Shown here one piece after another: positions 1 to 11,295 of a DNA stretch of 64,000 nucleotides. The stretch's first letter is position 1. The number at the start of each line of letters is the position of its first letter. The DNA lies in the NCBI GenBank assembly GCA_951230915.1, contig OX579638.1, positions 4,234,696 to 4,298,695 on the forward strand, written 5' to 3'. The stretch comes from Antitrichia curtipendula (Eukaryota; Streptophyta; Bryopsida; Hypnales; Leucodontaceae). Position numbers and translations under genes: made by a program. The notes under the pieces are model-generated. The model saw nothing but the letters and a program-made list of their open reading frames with translations, had not been told where the DNA came from and did not search any database.

Positions 1-643
1 GATTCATTCTATTTGGACTAATAATGAAAAAGTTATGGACAATCGTAGTTTTTCGGGCAATCTAAGCATCTTCTTGAAAAAATAACTTTTAGGATTCATT
101 TTTTAATGCAATTTTTACAATTTTCAGAAAAAAATTGTTAGACAAGGTTGAATTTGCTTGCTAGAACAATCTCACCGTTGGGATTATGGTATTTCAATTT
201 TGTCTTAGAGCTATTAACGATTTAGTTATTCCTTCAATCTTGAACTTACTTCTACTTAACAATTTTTTAATGAGTAAAAATTTAGTGTTTTTTTCTTGAA
301 CTTTTTTTCCTAGATTCTCAACTGAAGTATTCAACATATAAACTTAGAAAATCAAAATCAACAATACAAAAAATTTAAGTTAAATAGGTTCAAAGCCCAA
401 AAATCTAGTCAAGCAAGGTGCAAAAAAACTTGTTTTCTTCACTTTGAATGCAAATATCTTGCGATCTATTTGGTCAAAGTTTCTGAAATTTCTTGCACAC
501 ATTCTCATACTAGTCTAGTATAAGATCCGATGGTTAGATATGCAAAAAAAAACAATTTTTTATAGTTTTTTGCTCTTTGCAATAGAAGTGGCAGTTTTGA
601 GTGTGTTTTGATGGAGAAAAGGCCTCGGGGCTTTAGGGGTTAA
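1..643 (-). mobile_element. TTAA-bounded element, cut by window edge
   Basis: The right boundary is CTTTAGGGG followed by TTAA at 631-643. Reading inward on the minus strand gives the same terminal text (AAAG, then CC and AAGGCC) as the full copy at 8238-9170. The first 60 bases match 59209-59268 almost base for base, so they lie inside the same family. The left end is outside the window. No transposase reading frame is present, so it is non-autonomous. Confidence 0.8.
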
Positions 644-653
644 ATTGAACGCT

Positions 654-699
654 ATATGGTAGTGGTGTACAAGTTCTGAAATGTACACCACTACCATAT
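654..699. repeat. Perfect 18-bp inverted repeat (hairpin)
   Basis: ATATGGTAGTGGTGTACA is followed after a 10-base loop by its exact reverse complement. It starts 11 bases beyond the preceding TTAA element. The loop text resembles the TGTACATTTCAGG segment inside the TA-flanked MITE at 32969-33281, so this may be a relic of that family rather than a functional RNA hairpin. Confidence 0.7.
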
Positions 700-858
700 T
701 TTAGCCCACAATGGGCTTGCTCCCATTTGGTCTAAAATGGGGTAGTTTACCTTATAAAGAACAGAAAACTAAAGGGGAAATACTCTCATTTGGCTCGACT
801 GTTATGTTTTGTTCCTCTTTGCAATGGATTCCATTTGTTTATAAATAAATAAATAAAA

Positions 859-943
859 TATTCCCTCCTTTTCTGAATAATACCAGTGTTTCCTCTGAGT
901 TTTATAAAGGAAACACCGGTATCATTCAAAAACAGAGGGAGTA
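859..943. mobile_element. Stowaway-like MITE (81 bp, TA target duplication)
   Basis: The unit starts TTCCCTCCTTTTCTGAATAA and ends with a near inverse finishing CAGAGGGAG. It is flanked by TA at 859-860 and 942-943. The arms stay complementary deep into the element (CCAGTGTTTCC against GGAAACACCGG), so it can fold into a long hairpin. CTCCCTCC-type ends with TA duplication are the hallmark of plant Stowaway elements (Tc1/mariner superfamily). Confidence 0.75.
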
Positions 944-1640
944 GTAAGGTAAACCAGCCTATGACAAGCCAACTGTCTAATGCAGACATCTACATACCCC
1001 CCCATTATAGTCCATTTCAGATTTTTGCTTCTACAATTTAATTAGGTTGGTTAGTGGCCCACATTAATGCATTAGGTGATTGTGATAGAATTAGTAATGA
1101 CTGTCATAGGACACTTACACATTGTGAGTGTAAACTCATCATAAAGAGTTTTTTTTTTATTCCTTCGTGTGATGGCCACATTAAAAATTCTTGTGGTTGT
1201 GTTAGGAAATCTGAAGACTGCATTAGGTGGTAAGATGACCATCATGAAGACATATTTTATTGATTTCAGATAGTCTACAGACTGTTTTGGAAAAATACTT
1301 AAAAAATTCATAACAAATTCCTACTTTGTCCCAAAACTAAAATTTTAACTGCTTCTTTCATTTCTCAAAGTTGTCCCTGCTAGAAAAAAATCTGATTTTA
1401 TTTTGCTAATGGAAACATACCAAATCAGTCATTCTGATTTACCTTAAATTGCAACAACATGCTCACAAATTCCAAAGATGGAAACGAACTATCACCATCC
1501 CAACACAGGTACACAAATACAACACAGGTCAATGTGATCAATATATTTACAAAGAACACTCCCAGAAACCTCGATAAATGTGGCATATAACTTGTTCGAC
1601 AATGATAAAAATGATAGAACTTTATAATTAAAGAATAAAT
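944..1640. other. AT-rich stretch, nothing recognised
   Basis: Short open frames here have no protein-like composition. TAAGGTAAACC at 945 and GTTTACCTTA at 745-754 look like ends of TA-flanked MITEs, but they face outward and no partner ends were found. Confidence 0.5.
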
Positions 1641-2349
1641 GCTGATGTTACAATTAAACTGTATGGTTCCAACAGCTGAAAGATGACACGGCCTCTTCCA
1701 GAATCACCTCCACTTCAAGCGGAAACCAGATCACAATCAGCTTTGGCATCCTCAAATTATGGAACAAATTAAATACTCTCTCGGAAAACCTCTGCAACTG
1801 GTTTTCTGAAATCTGGCTAGTTTACAGGAGAAGATGGCAGAGTAAAAGTGCATCTTTGGCACCACCACGGCTCTACATCTGACTGTTATCCCGAAGAAAT
1901 ACATCGCTTAAAAGTAAAACTCCAGCTAGGTTAGTGAGAACTCCAAAACGTCATCGGAGTTTCCACATTGCCCGCGTTACATTCAAGGTAGTCCTGCGTA
2001 GAGCGAACACAATCAGCACACAAGCCACCAGAAGTTCACACCAAATTAGGAATGGGTAGAGATTCAATGAGAAGGGGTTCGGGACCACATACTTGGAATC
2101 CGAGGACCTTGAAGGTTATCACTGGTGTTGGCCATCAAGAACTCCAAATCCTGAGGAGCAACGCTCGTAAACTGGCAGGTGGGTTCAAAAATATGGTGTC
2201 CACTTACAGTCTCCAGGTCAACCTCCGCACGAATAACCTCAATGCAGTATCAACCACTAGGAAAACGGTAGGGGATTGATATGTACAGAGACCAAACTCT
2301 CGATCCAGATTCTTTTTGTACTTTTTTTGGCTGTTGCTGTGGATAACTT
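1640..2349 (-). other. Probable 3' UTR of the disordered-protein gene
   Basis: GC content stays near that of the adjoining gene down to about 1680 and then falls abruptly. On the minus strand the last proposed coding exon (stop TAA at 2350-2352) runs straight into this stretch, which has no long open frame. It ends near a T/A-rich GCATTTATTCTTTAATTATA segment that could hold the polyadenylation site. The transcript end is inferred from composition only. Confidence 0.45.
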
Positions 2350-5039
2350 TTAATGTTCTAATCTGATCCAGAAACTAAGCTCAGCTGTAGAGAAATCCAC
2401 AGCAGCGTCATGAGCAACATGACACGCCAGCTCTAGGCTCTGCAGAAGAAATAGGAAAAAACAGAGTTAGATTTGAGCAGAACAGAGAGACCTAAAGAGA
2501 GTGGGATAACAATATCCCCTGGGGTGATCATCACCCTTAAGGGCCGAAAGTAATACCTTGATGCACATGTCGAGCGACCTCAGCACAGTTCAATTGATGG
2601 TATACGATCTACAAGAGGAAAATCTTTTTCATCTGAAACAGCTTACACTCCTCACAACAGTAACAGCACCAGCACCAGCTAATAACATTGAAATGTCTTG
2701 TACAAATGCGTCAGACCACACCTGCAAACGATGACGGACTAGGACTGACCAGTTGAGGGAAAATTTGCTTATGGACCAACAGTTACGGACAACTTACTTG
2801 AGCTTTGAATCAAGGGTTTTAGAGATGGTCTTGTAGTAATGACGATGAGGTTCGTGGTCTCTGATCTTCCGGGGTTTGTGCACATTGTAAGCAGGGGTTA
2901 TTATTGTGGATTTCTCAGTTTGAGCGCACTCTTGTAGGAGCTTCAGGCTTGCGTAGCTGCCAATGGCGAACTTTTGAGTAGCATTGCTCGAGTCCAGGGA
3001 ATGAAGAGGAGCGAGAGACTTCTTGAGTGTGGATTTCGGATTCTCAACTGGTGTTGAGTTCGCTCTTGAAATTTTGGTGACCATAGGGGCTGGCGACGGC
3101 TTGGGATGCTCTGAAGGTTTTTGCTTCGATGGAGGCTTCGACAGAGGAGCAGATGCTCGTCGCAACTTGCTGAACAGTTTTCCAAAATCTCCCGTCAGTT
3201 TGTTGGTTTCTGTCATGCCACCACCGCCTGGCAATGCCGGTTTCAAGACCTGATAAAAGCAACGTTAATAACTTGGTGATTCTAGAAGGTTTGTTTCAAT
3301 GACAAGGTGACGCCTCCCCGGGAAGCGAAACTAGAAATCTTCACTAAAACGATGTCCATCTTGATGTCAGTGAAATTTACAACCCGATCAGCAGCATCCA
3401 TCATAACATCTAACGCAAAAAACCATATATCCTAGCTTGACATAAATTGAAATATAAACGGCCACGAAATTTGAGAGCAATTCGAGAGGATGAATCCGAG
3501 ATGTAGATCAATTCGATCAATCAGACAGGGGAATTACTTAAGAAGAACAAGGGAACGAAGCAGAGGATACAATTTATGTACATCCACTTGCATTAGGGCA
3601 GTAATAGCTCAAAAAACTCCGCAGCAATGGAGCATTCAGAACTTGGGTGATAAAAAGTTCGAAGTTCATGTAAAACCAAAGCAGGTTGAAGGCAATCCCA
3701 AGGTAAGCGGGAAGTGGGGAGGAAATCTGAGGTTACTGAAATAGAGAATTAATACTAAAAATATGTTCAATACCTCGCCTCCGTTCTGCAAGTCGTGGTC
3801 GTCGTGCTTACGAACGCCATTGTTTCGGGGCAAGGAAGGACGTGTGGGTTTAGGACCGGTTCCGTTCGAGTATTCCTTCTTGTTGTCCTCGGTTGAAATG
3901 AGCGATCTGGAAATAAGCTGCGAGACGGAGTCGTACTCGCCTCCCCCGCAGTACTGTGGATCCCAGGACCGGACCACTCTCTCCCTCGGCAGGCCTTCTC
4001 TTGCTTTGAAGCCATTCTCAGTTTCAATGGATGAAGCGGACGCCCTCATAGCGGTCTTCGCCACACCACCTTCGCCCTTCTTCACTTTAATGCCATGCAA
4101 AGTGGGTCGGACGAACTTCTTGGGCATAGGTGGTGCTGGCGTGCCGATCTTCGTTGAGCTCTCCCAACTAGGTTTAGATTTGGTGGGGCTTTTGATTTGA
4201 TTTGGACGCGAGCGAAATGGTGATTTGCTGGTGTTCCGGGGAGGGCTGGGAGAATCGAGCATCACATCGTTGATGAAGGAGACCCGGAGAGAGCTACCTC
4301 TGCTTGACCCCGTGGAACGTCGCGACTGGCTGCTTTCACGGTCGTCGAGGGTGATATCGAATGCAATTCCGCCCGTGCGCTGAGTAGGCGGAGGGGCGAT
4401 TCCATTCACGAGACTAATGCTGTGATGGTGGTGGGATACTTTCGGACGATTAACGGCATTTTCTGACTCAGTCGCGCGATTGTTGGATTCAACTTCCGGT
4501 TCGTCTTCGAGCTCATCTTCGAGTCCATCCTCGTATGTCCCATTGTCGAGATCGTCCTCTTCCTGGTCCTCTGCTTTGTCAATTTCGTCCGAGGGTAGCT
4601 TAGGGTGGGCATCTCCGTGGATGGAGGGCGGCAAGCAAACGTCCCCGTTACTCTGGACAAGAGGTACGTAGCCGGAGACGGGACGCGAACGCGCGCTGCC
4701 CTTCGAAGAACCGTCTTTCTCCTTCACTGGTTTCCAGACACTGTAAGATGCCCCAGTGGAGTCCCTGGAGGAGGCCTTCGTCTCTGACGGCTGCCATTCT
4801 TTGAGGGAAATGCAGTCGTAGGCATCGTCATCGTCATCAGCAACGTCCGGTCGAGGAAGCTCAAACACTACCTTACTCTGTGGAAGAGGTTGCAGAGGTT
4901 TCAGCTGCACACCGTCATTCTCTCTCGATTTTCGCGACACATGCAGCTCCGTCTCTTTCTCCATATCTGCAACACCGACTGGGACCAACATACAGGTTAA
5001 AAGACGCAACATGCCGCTCCAAGCATACGATCCCCGCAT
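2350..5039 (-). CDS. Uncharacterised, mostly disordered protein (about 584 aa, 4 coding exons)
   Basis: I do not recognise this family. Proposed exons on the minus strand are 4966-3774 (start ATG 4964), 3249-2798, 2578-2557 (22 nt) and 2439-2350. All junctions are GT-AG and the phases agree. The long first frame is open up to ATG 5039, which would add 25 residues resembling a short hydrophobic leader. I prefer ATG 4964 because a TTGCAG acceptor lies just before it and a CT-rich leader exon lies upstream. Visible in the protein: five Asp at 43-47, a very acidic stretch at about 126-160, four His at 178-181, an isolated hydrophobic motif GGIAFDITLDD at 198-208, many SP sites at 239-275, then basic Lys/Pro-rich segments. 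Only the last 100 residues look helical (for example YASLKLLQECAQ and SLELACHVAHDAAVDF). This suggests a scaffold or cytoskeleton/nuclear partner, but no function can be assigned. The 3' exons are less certain than the first two. Confidence 0.7.
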
Positions 5040-6502
5040 TTGTAAAATTCAGTGTTATTTACTCGCTACAGTTTCCGCACCAGCACTTTCATGAGCACTG
5101 AAGATCAATATCTTGCATAAGAAAAAACAAACTGAAATGTTTCAAAGTACCATGTACAAACGTTTCCTGGGGAGACGGTAGAATTGAAGGAGGAAAACGA
5201 TCTGCCACCCCCCAAAAAAGGATTTCCAACCTTATTGCACTTTTGTCTCCATCTCAAATCCCTAAGGCTACTCCAGAATTAATCGGCAACAATAATAAGC
5301 CCTGATATCAGCTGGCAGAATCCACTACATTACAATCGTGTATTGTGAAACATCACCAGGACTTCGGCAAATTCGAAGAAAAACTGACTGTTCAGAGCCA
5401 ACAAAACAAGCCACTAACAAGTTACCATTTGATTCCACGATTCAAGTGAAGGAAGAGAGGAATGCTGTTCGTGTTCAGAAAGGAATCAATGTGCCGCCTC
5501 ACAATGCTTTTAATAAGCACTAGGCACACAGTTATGAAATAGCCGATGAGCTAAGAAAAAACACTCCAAGTCAATCTTCAAGACTCTATCGAACCCTCAC
5601 TGTCGCGACTAAAGCATATGCTGAAATCTGACGGCCTAAGGACGTAAACGATTAGATAGTTGGCAGAATCAATGTCACCACTTGCTCATGCTCAAACAAT
5701 AACGCCAGGCTCCAAAAGAGGGACAAACACTATGAGATCATACAATGACGGCACAATCATCGGAACTGAACGCGACCGGAACAAGTACGCTATCACAACG
5801 GGAACAATGCATTGCCTTGCGAGACTCCTTTATAAGAGCTAGGCGCACAATTAGACAACCACAACGTAGCCGATGAGCAAAAAGGAGAACCAAAAGTCCA
5901 TCCACGAGGGTCTATCCCGCCCTCACTCTTGCAACTAAGCATTCACAAAAATCTAAAACCCTGAATATATCTACGTCTAGATAGTTATCAAGACCAATGT
6001 CAATGGAAAACCTGTTGCACACTAACCACAGGCTCGTGAAACACAGATACTACGAGATCATACAATGACAGCAAGAAAATCGGACTTTCAGACAGGCTAC
6101 CAAAACAAGTGCGCTTCTCACGAAAGGAACATCTCACTAAACTCCACTCAAAAACTCACATTCAATTGAAAGTACCAAAAGATCCACAGCGCAGCCATTC
6201 CACACCACATCCAATACCAAAAAAACAACGAAATCTCCAATCTCACCACACGAAATCTCTTCAACCTCTTGAACCTCGCCACTCGGATCCTTCATCAGGC
6301 ACAGGACTCACGCGCAGTGCGGAGCCCATCCAAGTTCCCCCGACACTTTCTAATCCAGACAGAAGATTCTAAAACCTATGGCGCGTGATCTGGATCAAAC
6401 TCACGCCGCCGCATCCACGCACAGAAACTAAAATGCAAGGCGAGCGTGAGTTGGAGTTTGCTAGTGTGAGCATGAAATGATGAGTGTGTAAGTTGTTAGT
6501 AC
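4967..6502 (-). other. Proposed 5' leader intron of the disordered-protein gene
   Basis: On the minus strand a donor CTAG|GTACTAAC at 6503/6502 and an acceptor TTGCAG at 4967 would bound a 1,536-bp intron separating a CT-rich untranslated exon from the start codon. Most of it is the degenerate tandem repeat listed separately. Splicing is inferred from consensus sites and base composition only. Confidence 0.5.
5300..6160. repeat. Degenerate tandem repeat, unit about 325 bp, nearly 3 copies
   Basis: Landmarks recur at 320-326 bp. TAGCCGATGAGC is at about 5541 and 5867. GAGATCATACAATGAC is at about 5732 and 6054. The phrase around AAGCACTAGGCACACA at about 5515 recurs as AAGAGCTAGGCGCACA near 5838. 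GGCAGAATC appears at about 5313 and 5662. The units are well diverged, so the array is old, and it lies inside the proposed leader intron. Confidence 0.65.
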
Positions 6503-6559
6503 CTAGCGAGGCGTGAAGGCGGCAGGCAGGGCAGCGAGCGATGGCGCGAGGGTGAACAT
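6503..6559 (-). promoter_or_regulatory. Possible upstream ORF in the leader exon (18 aa)
   Basis: Within the CT-rich leader on the minus strand, ATG at 6559 opens an 18-residue frame, MFTLAPSLAALPAAFTPR. Its TAG stop is the last three bases before the proposed donor GTACTAAC. If transcription starts upstream of 6559, this small frame would be read before the main start and could damp translation. Neither the transcription start nor translation is shown. Confidence 0.35.
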
Positions 6560-6960
6560 GAACGCCAAGCGAAGGGGAAGCAAGAGAGAAGGGGGCAATG
6601 GGAAGAGATTGAGAAGAGATGGAAGTCTAGGGAGGAGGGGGGCTTGGAGCGTTCCTGCTCTTGGGCCTGAGGTTACGGAGCAGCGGCCACAGAGACGCCA
6701 GGGACGACGGCGACGACAGTGTTGGCTTCATGAGGGGATGGCCGGCTCTTTCTTGTTTTGGGGCGAAGCCAGGGGACGGTAAAGGGCGCGGGCCGGGCGG
6801 CTTCCTTTTGGATATGGGACCCATTATTGGTAGGACCTACCATGGGTCTACCCTCTACAGGCTAAGGTCTAAAGTCGCCCTCCCTGTCCTTCATTCCTCT
6901 GGGCCCACTTTCCGCCTCCGTCTCGCATCATCATGAGTTGCTTATCGTCACTTTTATGAG
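6560..6960 (-). promoter_or_regulatory. GC-rich promoter and CT-rich 5' leader of the disordered-protein gene
   Basis: Composition jumps to GC-rich at about 6500-6930. Read on the minus strand, 6560-6660 is almost pure C/T (CTTCTCAATCTCTTCCCATT and similar), the usual look of a plant 5' UTR. Further upstream the strand is rich in CG and GC. A GGTAGGACCTACC palindrome lies at about 6830-6842. No clear TATA box was identified. Confidence 0.5.
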
Positions 6961-8237
6961 TTTTATCATCTTTGGGGCTGCCCGTCGGTACTGTAAAGCT
7001 GAGTACCGGTACTGTACAAAGGGTTGCTCCCATTCTGTTCCTTTGCGTTCCCCTGAGTTCCCTTGTTTCTGGGGGCAGTTGCTTGCCATAAATTTCTCTC
7101 CGCTACCTTATGTTTTTTATTTAAACCTGGAAATGATGGACTGGATCATTTGGATGATGAATGCTTTTTAAAATGCACTTTGTTCGGTTGGTGAGGAGGC
7201 TTGAAGAAAAGTCAAGAAATGTATATCAATGGAAAGGAAAAAACATTCTTTAAGTGAAGGAATGATGTCGATATTTTATATTTTTAGAGGAATTGCAATT
7301 ATTTATTATGATTTTTTTCAAAGTTATGTTATTATATTAGTTTTAGAATTTTAGGGGTTGAATTCTTCTTCCTATTTTAAGGATTTCTGTCTCATCCAAG
7401 TAATATTTTTGATACATTCTTCCTACAAATAGAATTTCTTATGCAAGTAGAATAATATAGTAAAGACAATAAAGCTTGTAGTCAATTATAGCTTTTTTTA
7501 GGTGATAGAAGCTATGTGAGAATCATTGCGTAGCAATTCCATCAATGTGTAGGAAATAAGTGATCAAAACACAAACTTTAGTTATTAGTCTAGTAGGTCA
7601 TATCCTCAAAACATGAACCTTAGTTATTAGTCTTGTAGAGCAAGTCACTATTAAATTAGAGGAATCTATCCAATAAGTTAGGTTTTTTGTTTTGTTTTGT
7701 TTTGTTTTTGTTTGTTATGTTGAGATCTTCCGGACTGTGTGTCCTCTGGTCACATTCTTGTTATCGTCAGAAAGCCCTTGGCAAGGAAGGGTGCATAGGC
7801 TTTAGTTTGTTACATTTGGATCTATGATAGAAAAAATATTGAATCTCAAAGTTTTTATGAGTTCAAAAATTAGAAAATTAATTTTCTTTTTCTTTTGGCT
7901 ATGGCAATAGCACAAGGCACACTAGTGGCAATGAAATTCTAAGTGCTACTGATTGGGGCATTATTACTAGGGAGTTAATTAGGATGGAAGAAGGAAAAAA
8001 AATTGTGAAATTAACTAAAGTTGCACACAATACAAAGTAGTCTCATTTTCTTTTGTTGTAATGTGGTTATATTGCCAGCTATTGGCTTGATTTTTTAAAA
8101 TTGAAAGTTTAGATGGCCAATGAGAAGATTGTGTAACACGTAGATGACGAAGTTAATAGAGTGTAAGTTTAAAGTGCACTTTAAAAAATCTACAACTTGC
8201 TCTTATCGCAATTACTTAATCCATTATTTGTTTTGTT
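6961..8237. other. AT-rich intergenic DNA with a partial foldback element
   Basis: No gene was seen. At 7564-7650 a phrase containing CTTTAGTTATTAGTC is duplicated at about 47 bp spacing. At about 7681-7960 lies one arm of the long-TIR element seen complete at 42564-43117: it shares a TTTTG run, GAAGGGTGCAT, and a GGCAATAGCACAAGGCACAC core. Confidence 0.5.
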
Positions 8238-9170
8238 TTAACCCCTAAAGTCCCAAGGCCATTTTTCCATCAAAAAACACTCAAAACTGCCATTTCTAGA
8301 GCAAAGAGCAAAAAAATAAATTTAATGTTTTTTTGCATATTTAACAGTAGGATCTTGTACTAGACTAGTGTAAGAATGTGTGGAAGAAATTTCAGAAATT
8401 TTGACCATGTAGATTGTAAGATATTTGTATTTAAAGTGAAGGAATCTAGTTTTTTTGTACCTTGCTCAACTACATTTTTTGGCTTTGAACCTTTTTAATT
8501 AAAAAATTTTGCTCTAATGATTTTGAATTTCTAATTTTTTATATTGAAGAATTGAGTTGAGAATCTAAAAAAAAAAATTTATGAAGAAACACTTAGATTT
8601 CACTCATTAAAAACTTGTTAAGTAGAAGTAGGTTTAAGATTGAAGGAAAAATTAAATCATTAATAGCTCTAAGATAGAATTGAAATATACTAATCTCAAC
8701 GGTGAGATTGCTCTAGCAAGAAATCTTGACCTTGTGAATTTTTATTTTTTTTTTAAATTGTTAAAATTGAGTTCAGAAATGAGTCCTACAAGTTATTTTT
8801 TCAAAAAAATGCTCTAACTGCCCGAAAAATAAGATTGACCATAACTTTTGCATAACAAATCCAAATGGAATGAATAAAAGCTTCCCATGTAAATAAAAAT
8901 AAAATCTATATGAAATAAATTTAAAAAAATTTTAATTTAAAGTTTTTTTGGAGGATTTTTTTCTGCGCGCCGAACTAAAAGTTGGGGTTTTTGTGCCATA
9001 ACTTTTGCTCCCGGGCACCGATTGAAATAAAAATTACATTTTCGGAAAGCTAATGTGATTCTCTATCTTCATAAAAAAATTACAAAAATTACAAAAAATA
9101 TTGAGACCGTAGGAGCCTGCCCGAAATCCATTTTGTCCCCCGAGGGGACAATTGGGACTTTAGGGGTTAA
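8238..9170 (+). mobile_element. TTAA-bounded non-autonomous element, full length (933 bp)
   Basis: It begins TTAA-CCCCTAAAG and ends CTTTAGGGG-TTAA. Beyond TTAA the flanks share no direct repeat, so TTAA is most simply the target duplication. The two ends differ past the first roughly 13 bases. About 20 bases inside the right end is a perfect 19-nt palindrome of the TTGTCCCCCGAGGGGACAA type. The element encodes no protein. TTAA targets and CCC-type ends are typical of the piggyBac superfamily, an assignment made by structure only. Confidence 0.85.
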
Positions 9171-9840
9171 GATTGGGGGGGAGTGACTTTCACTATAACA
9201 ATTTCGTGTGTTTAATTGCACTATATTTAAGACATTCAACTTCTACATAATTGTACTTCTAAATTGCAATCTAGACACCTTTTCAAAGCAAAAAAAAGCA
9301 TAATTTTTCCTTGATATATCCTCTTCACAAGGGATCCCAACTTTTAAATACACGTCAACATCAAACAATTTCTCTAATTACACGTGAACAAGCAAATTCT
9401 CCATCAAATTTTCAATTCTTATTTTTTTAACCCCGCAATTCAATCTTCGTCCCAATAAACAAAAGACACGTGCATGCACAAATACATGCTACATATATTT
9501 CTATTTATAGATACAGATATATAGATAAATAACTGTAAATATATTCCTTTGCATTATTCAGCCCTTCTATATTATTCGGTACATGATTGAACTACCCTAC
9601 ATACTGACAAGGGTATCATGCGTAACAATACTACCTTACTGCATGTATAACTTTTGGGTTTTATTTTTACAGAAAAGGTTCCCAATCAGGAAATGAATGT
9701 TCTCCAGGTTGGAGCTCATTTATTTCTTCCCTCTCCCTGCTATGAATGATGTGTGTGAACTTCCTTTTGTTTGCAATCTCCTTCTAAGCTACGGTAATAA
9801 GGTAACTGCGAAACTGCACCTATTTGTGACCCGTTTCTAA
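9171..9840. other. AT-rich DNA, nothing recognised
   Basis: Low-complexity A/T sequence between two element clusters. No coding-like frame or RNA gene was seen. Confidence 0.5.
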
Positions 9841-9841
9841 G

Positions 9842-10003
9842 GCCAGGGTGAACTGACCCCTTGCTTGTCTCCAAGGAAAACGCTGAAATTTTTCATTTTT
9901 CGCGCATGATAAAATGTGCAAATTTTGAATTCGTATTTGCAGTTACAGGCCCTTAATCAGGTGGGAGAGGTGTACAAGGTAAATTTAATCAAGCTCAAAA
10001 TGG
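9842..10003. repeat. Truncated copy of the GGGGTGAACTGACCCC MITE
   Basis: CCAGGGTGAACTGACCCCTT at 9842 and the following text (ACGCTGAAATTTTTCATTTT, then GCAAATTTTGAATTCGTATT) repeat in the same order in the next unit about 165 bp downstream. Its right terminus is missing, so it sits head-to-tail against the complete copy. Confidence 0.65.
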
Positions 10004-10238
10004 GCCGGGGTGAACTGACCCCCTCGCTCATACCCCTGGGAAAACCCTGAAATTTTTTATTTTCCATGCATGAATTTTTTTGCAAATTCTGAATTCATAT
10101 TTGCAATTAGAGGCCCCAAATTAGCTAGGAGGGGATTTAAAAAATAGATTTTACACGGCACAAAATAGGGGGCTTTTTTTTATGTGCACCCCTAGATGGA
10201 CTTTGGCAGTACGAGCAAGGGGGTCAGTTCACCCCGGC
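10004..10238. mobile_element. Mutator-like MITE (235 bp)
   Basis: The ends are near-perfect inverted repeats: GCCGGGGTGAACTGACCCCC and GGGGGTCAGTTCACCCCGGC. TCAAAATGG flanks the left end and reappears one base beyond the right end, consistent with a 9-bp target duplication, which points to the Mutator superfamily. No coding capacity. A diverged relative with similar internal text (GCAAATTTTGAGTTCATATT) lies at about 34600-34760. Confidence 0.65.
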
Positions 10239-10363
10239 TTCAAAATGGGGGTGGGGGGTGGGGGTACATGCACTCGTGGTATGACTTTGGAAGACAAGCA
10301 ATGGGGGCAATTCACTAAGTATATGTGCATTGCAATTCATTTTTTAGCTAGCTTTTAAGATTC

Positions 10364-11295
10364 TTAACCCCTAAAGGTTTTTGACTATGTTTTCACCAAA
10401 ACCGCTCCAGAACTGCCATTTCTAATACTAGTGCCAAATTTTAGAAAAAGAACATTTTTGGACATTTGTAGCCGTAGGATCTTGTAGTAAACTTGTTTAA
10501 GAAGATGTGGAAAAAATTTCAGAATTTTCCACCAAGTGGATTGCAAGATAATAGTGTTTGAATTGACAAAAATCCTTTTTTTGTCCCTGCAAAAAAACGG
10601 GCAGCTGCCCTTCATAAGGTCACATTTGTATGAAAAAATGTCCAAAATGATGGTTACTCTTTGGATTTATTCTTCAAGGAAAGTTGGCTACATGCTTGAA
10701 ATATTTCAGATCATTTGGAATTGTACAACATATAGGAAAAAAATAGTAAGTAGGAATGATTCAAAACACTAAATTGCCAAGAATTTATTTATGAAATTGA
10801 AAAATGCCAATCCCAACAATTGTAATGTTGTAATAAACAATCTACATCCAATGTTTTTAATTTTTTACAAAAATATTGAAAATCGAGTTAAATAAAGGAC
10901 TTCAAAGTTTATTTTAGAGTAGAGATTCCATAACTACCCTCAAACTAAGAATCCTCATAACTTTTGACTCATTGATCGGAATGGAATGATTCAAAGCCTC
11001 CCACGTACATATAAATCTAAAGAACCAATTTAAAGTTTTAGTTTTTCTTAAAAGTGATTTTTAAAGAAGTTTTTTTTGCTGCCCTGGCTGCCCGCCGAAC
11101 AATGAAAATGACATATCATGCAATAACTTTTTAACCATGTAGTCAAAAGTTACGAAAATTGTTGGACCTTCAAGCTACTCCTCGGGCACATCTTATGTGA
11201 AAATTTCAAAGAAAAAAAAGAAAGATTCTAGTCATAGTGAGCTGCCCAAAATCGCTATGTTGTCAAAAAATGGTGTTTGGTCCTTTAGGGGTTAA
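10364..11295 (+). mobile_element. TTAA-bounded non-autonomous element, full length (932 bp)
   Basis: It begins TTAA-CCCCTAAAG and ends CTTTAGGGG-TTAA. This is a second subfamily: inside the right end it reads GTTGTCAAAAAATGGTGTTT instead of the GTCCCC hairpin. Its interior keeps GTAGGATCTTGTAGTA and GTGGATTGCAAGATA, phrases common to the whole group. Its right half matches 62107-62526 and each arm of the foldback at 23002-23749. Confidence 0.85.

Noticed and set aside
745..955. GTTTACCTTA and TAAGGTAAAC as the two ends of one MITE
   Set aside because: The ends face outward, so they cannot bound a single element; they may belong to two truncated copies.
3763..4200. 145-codon plus-strand frame
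   Set aside because: Antisense shadow of the first exon of the disordered-protein gene.
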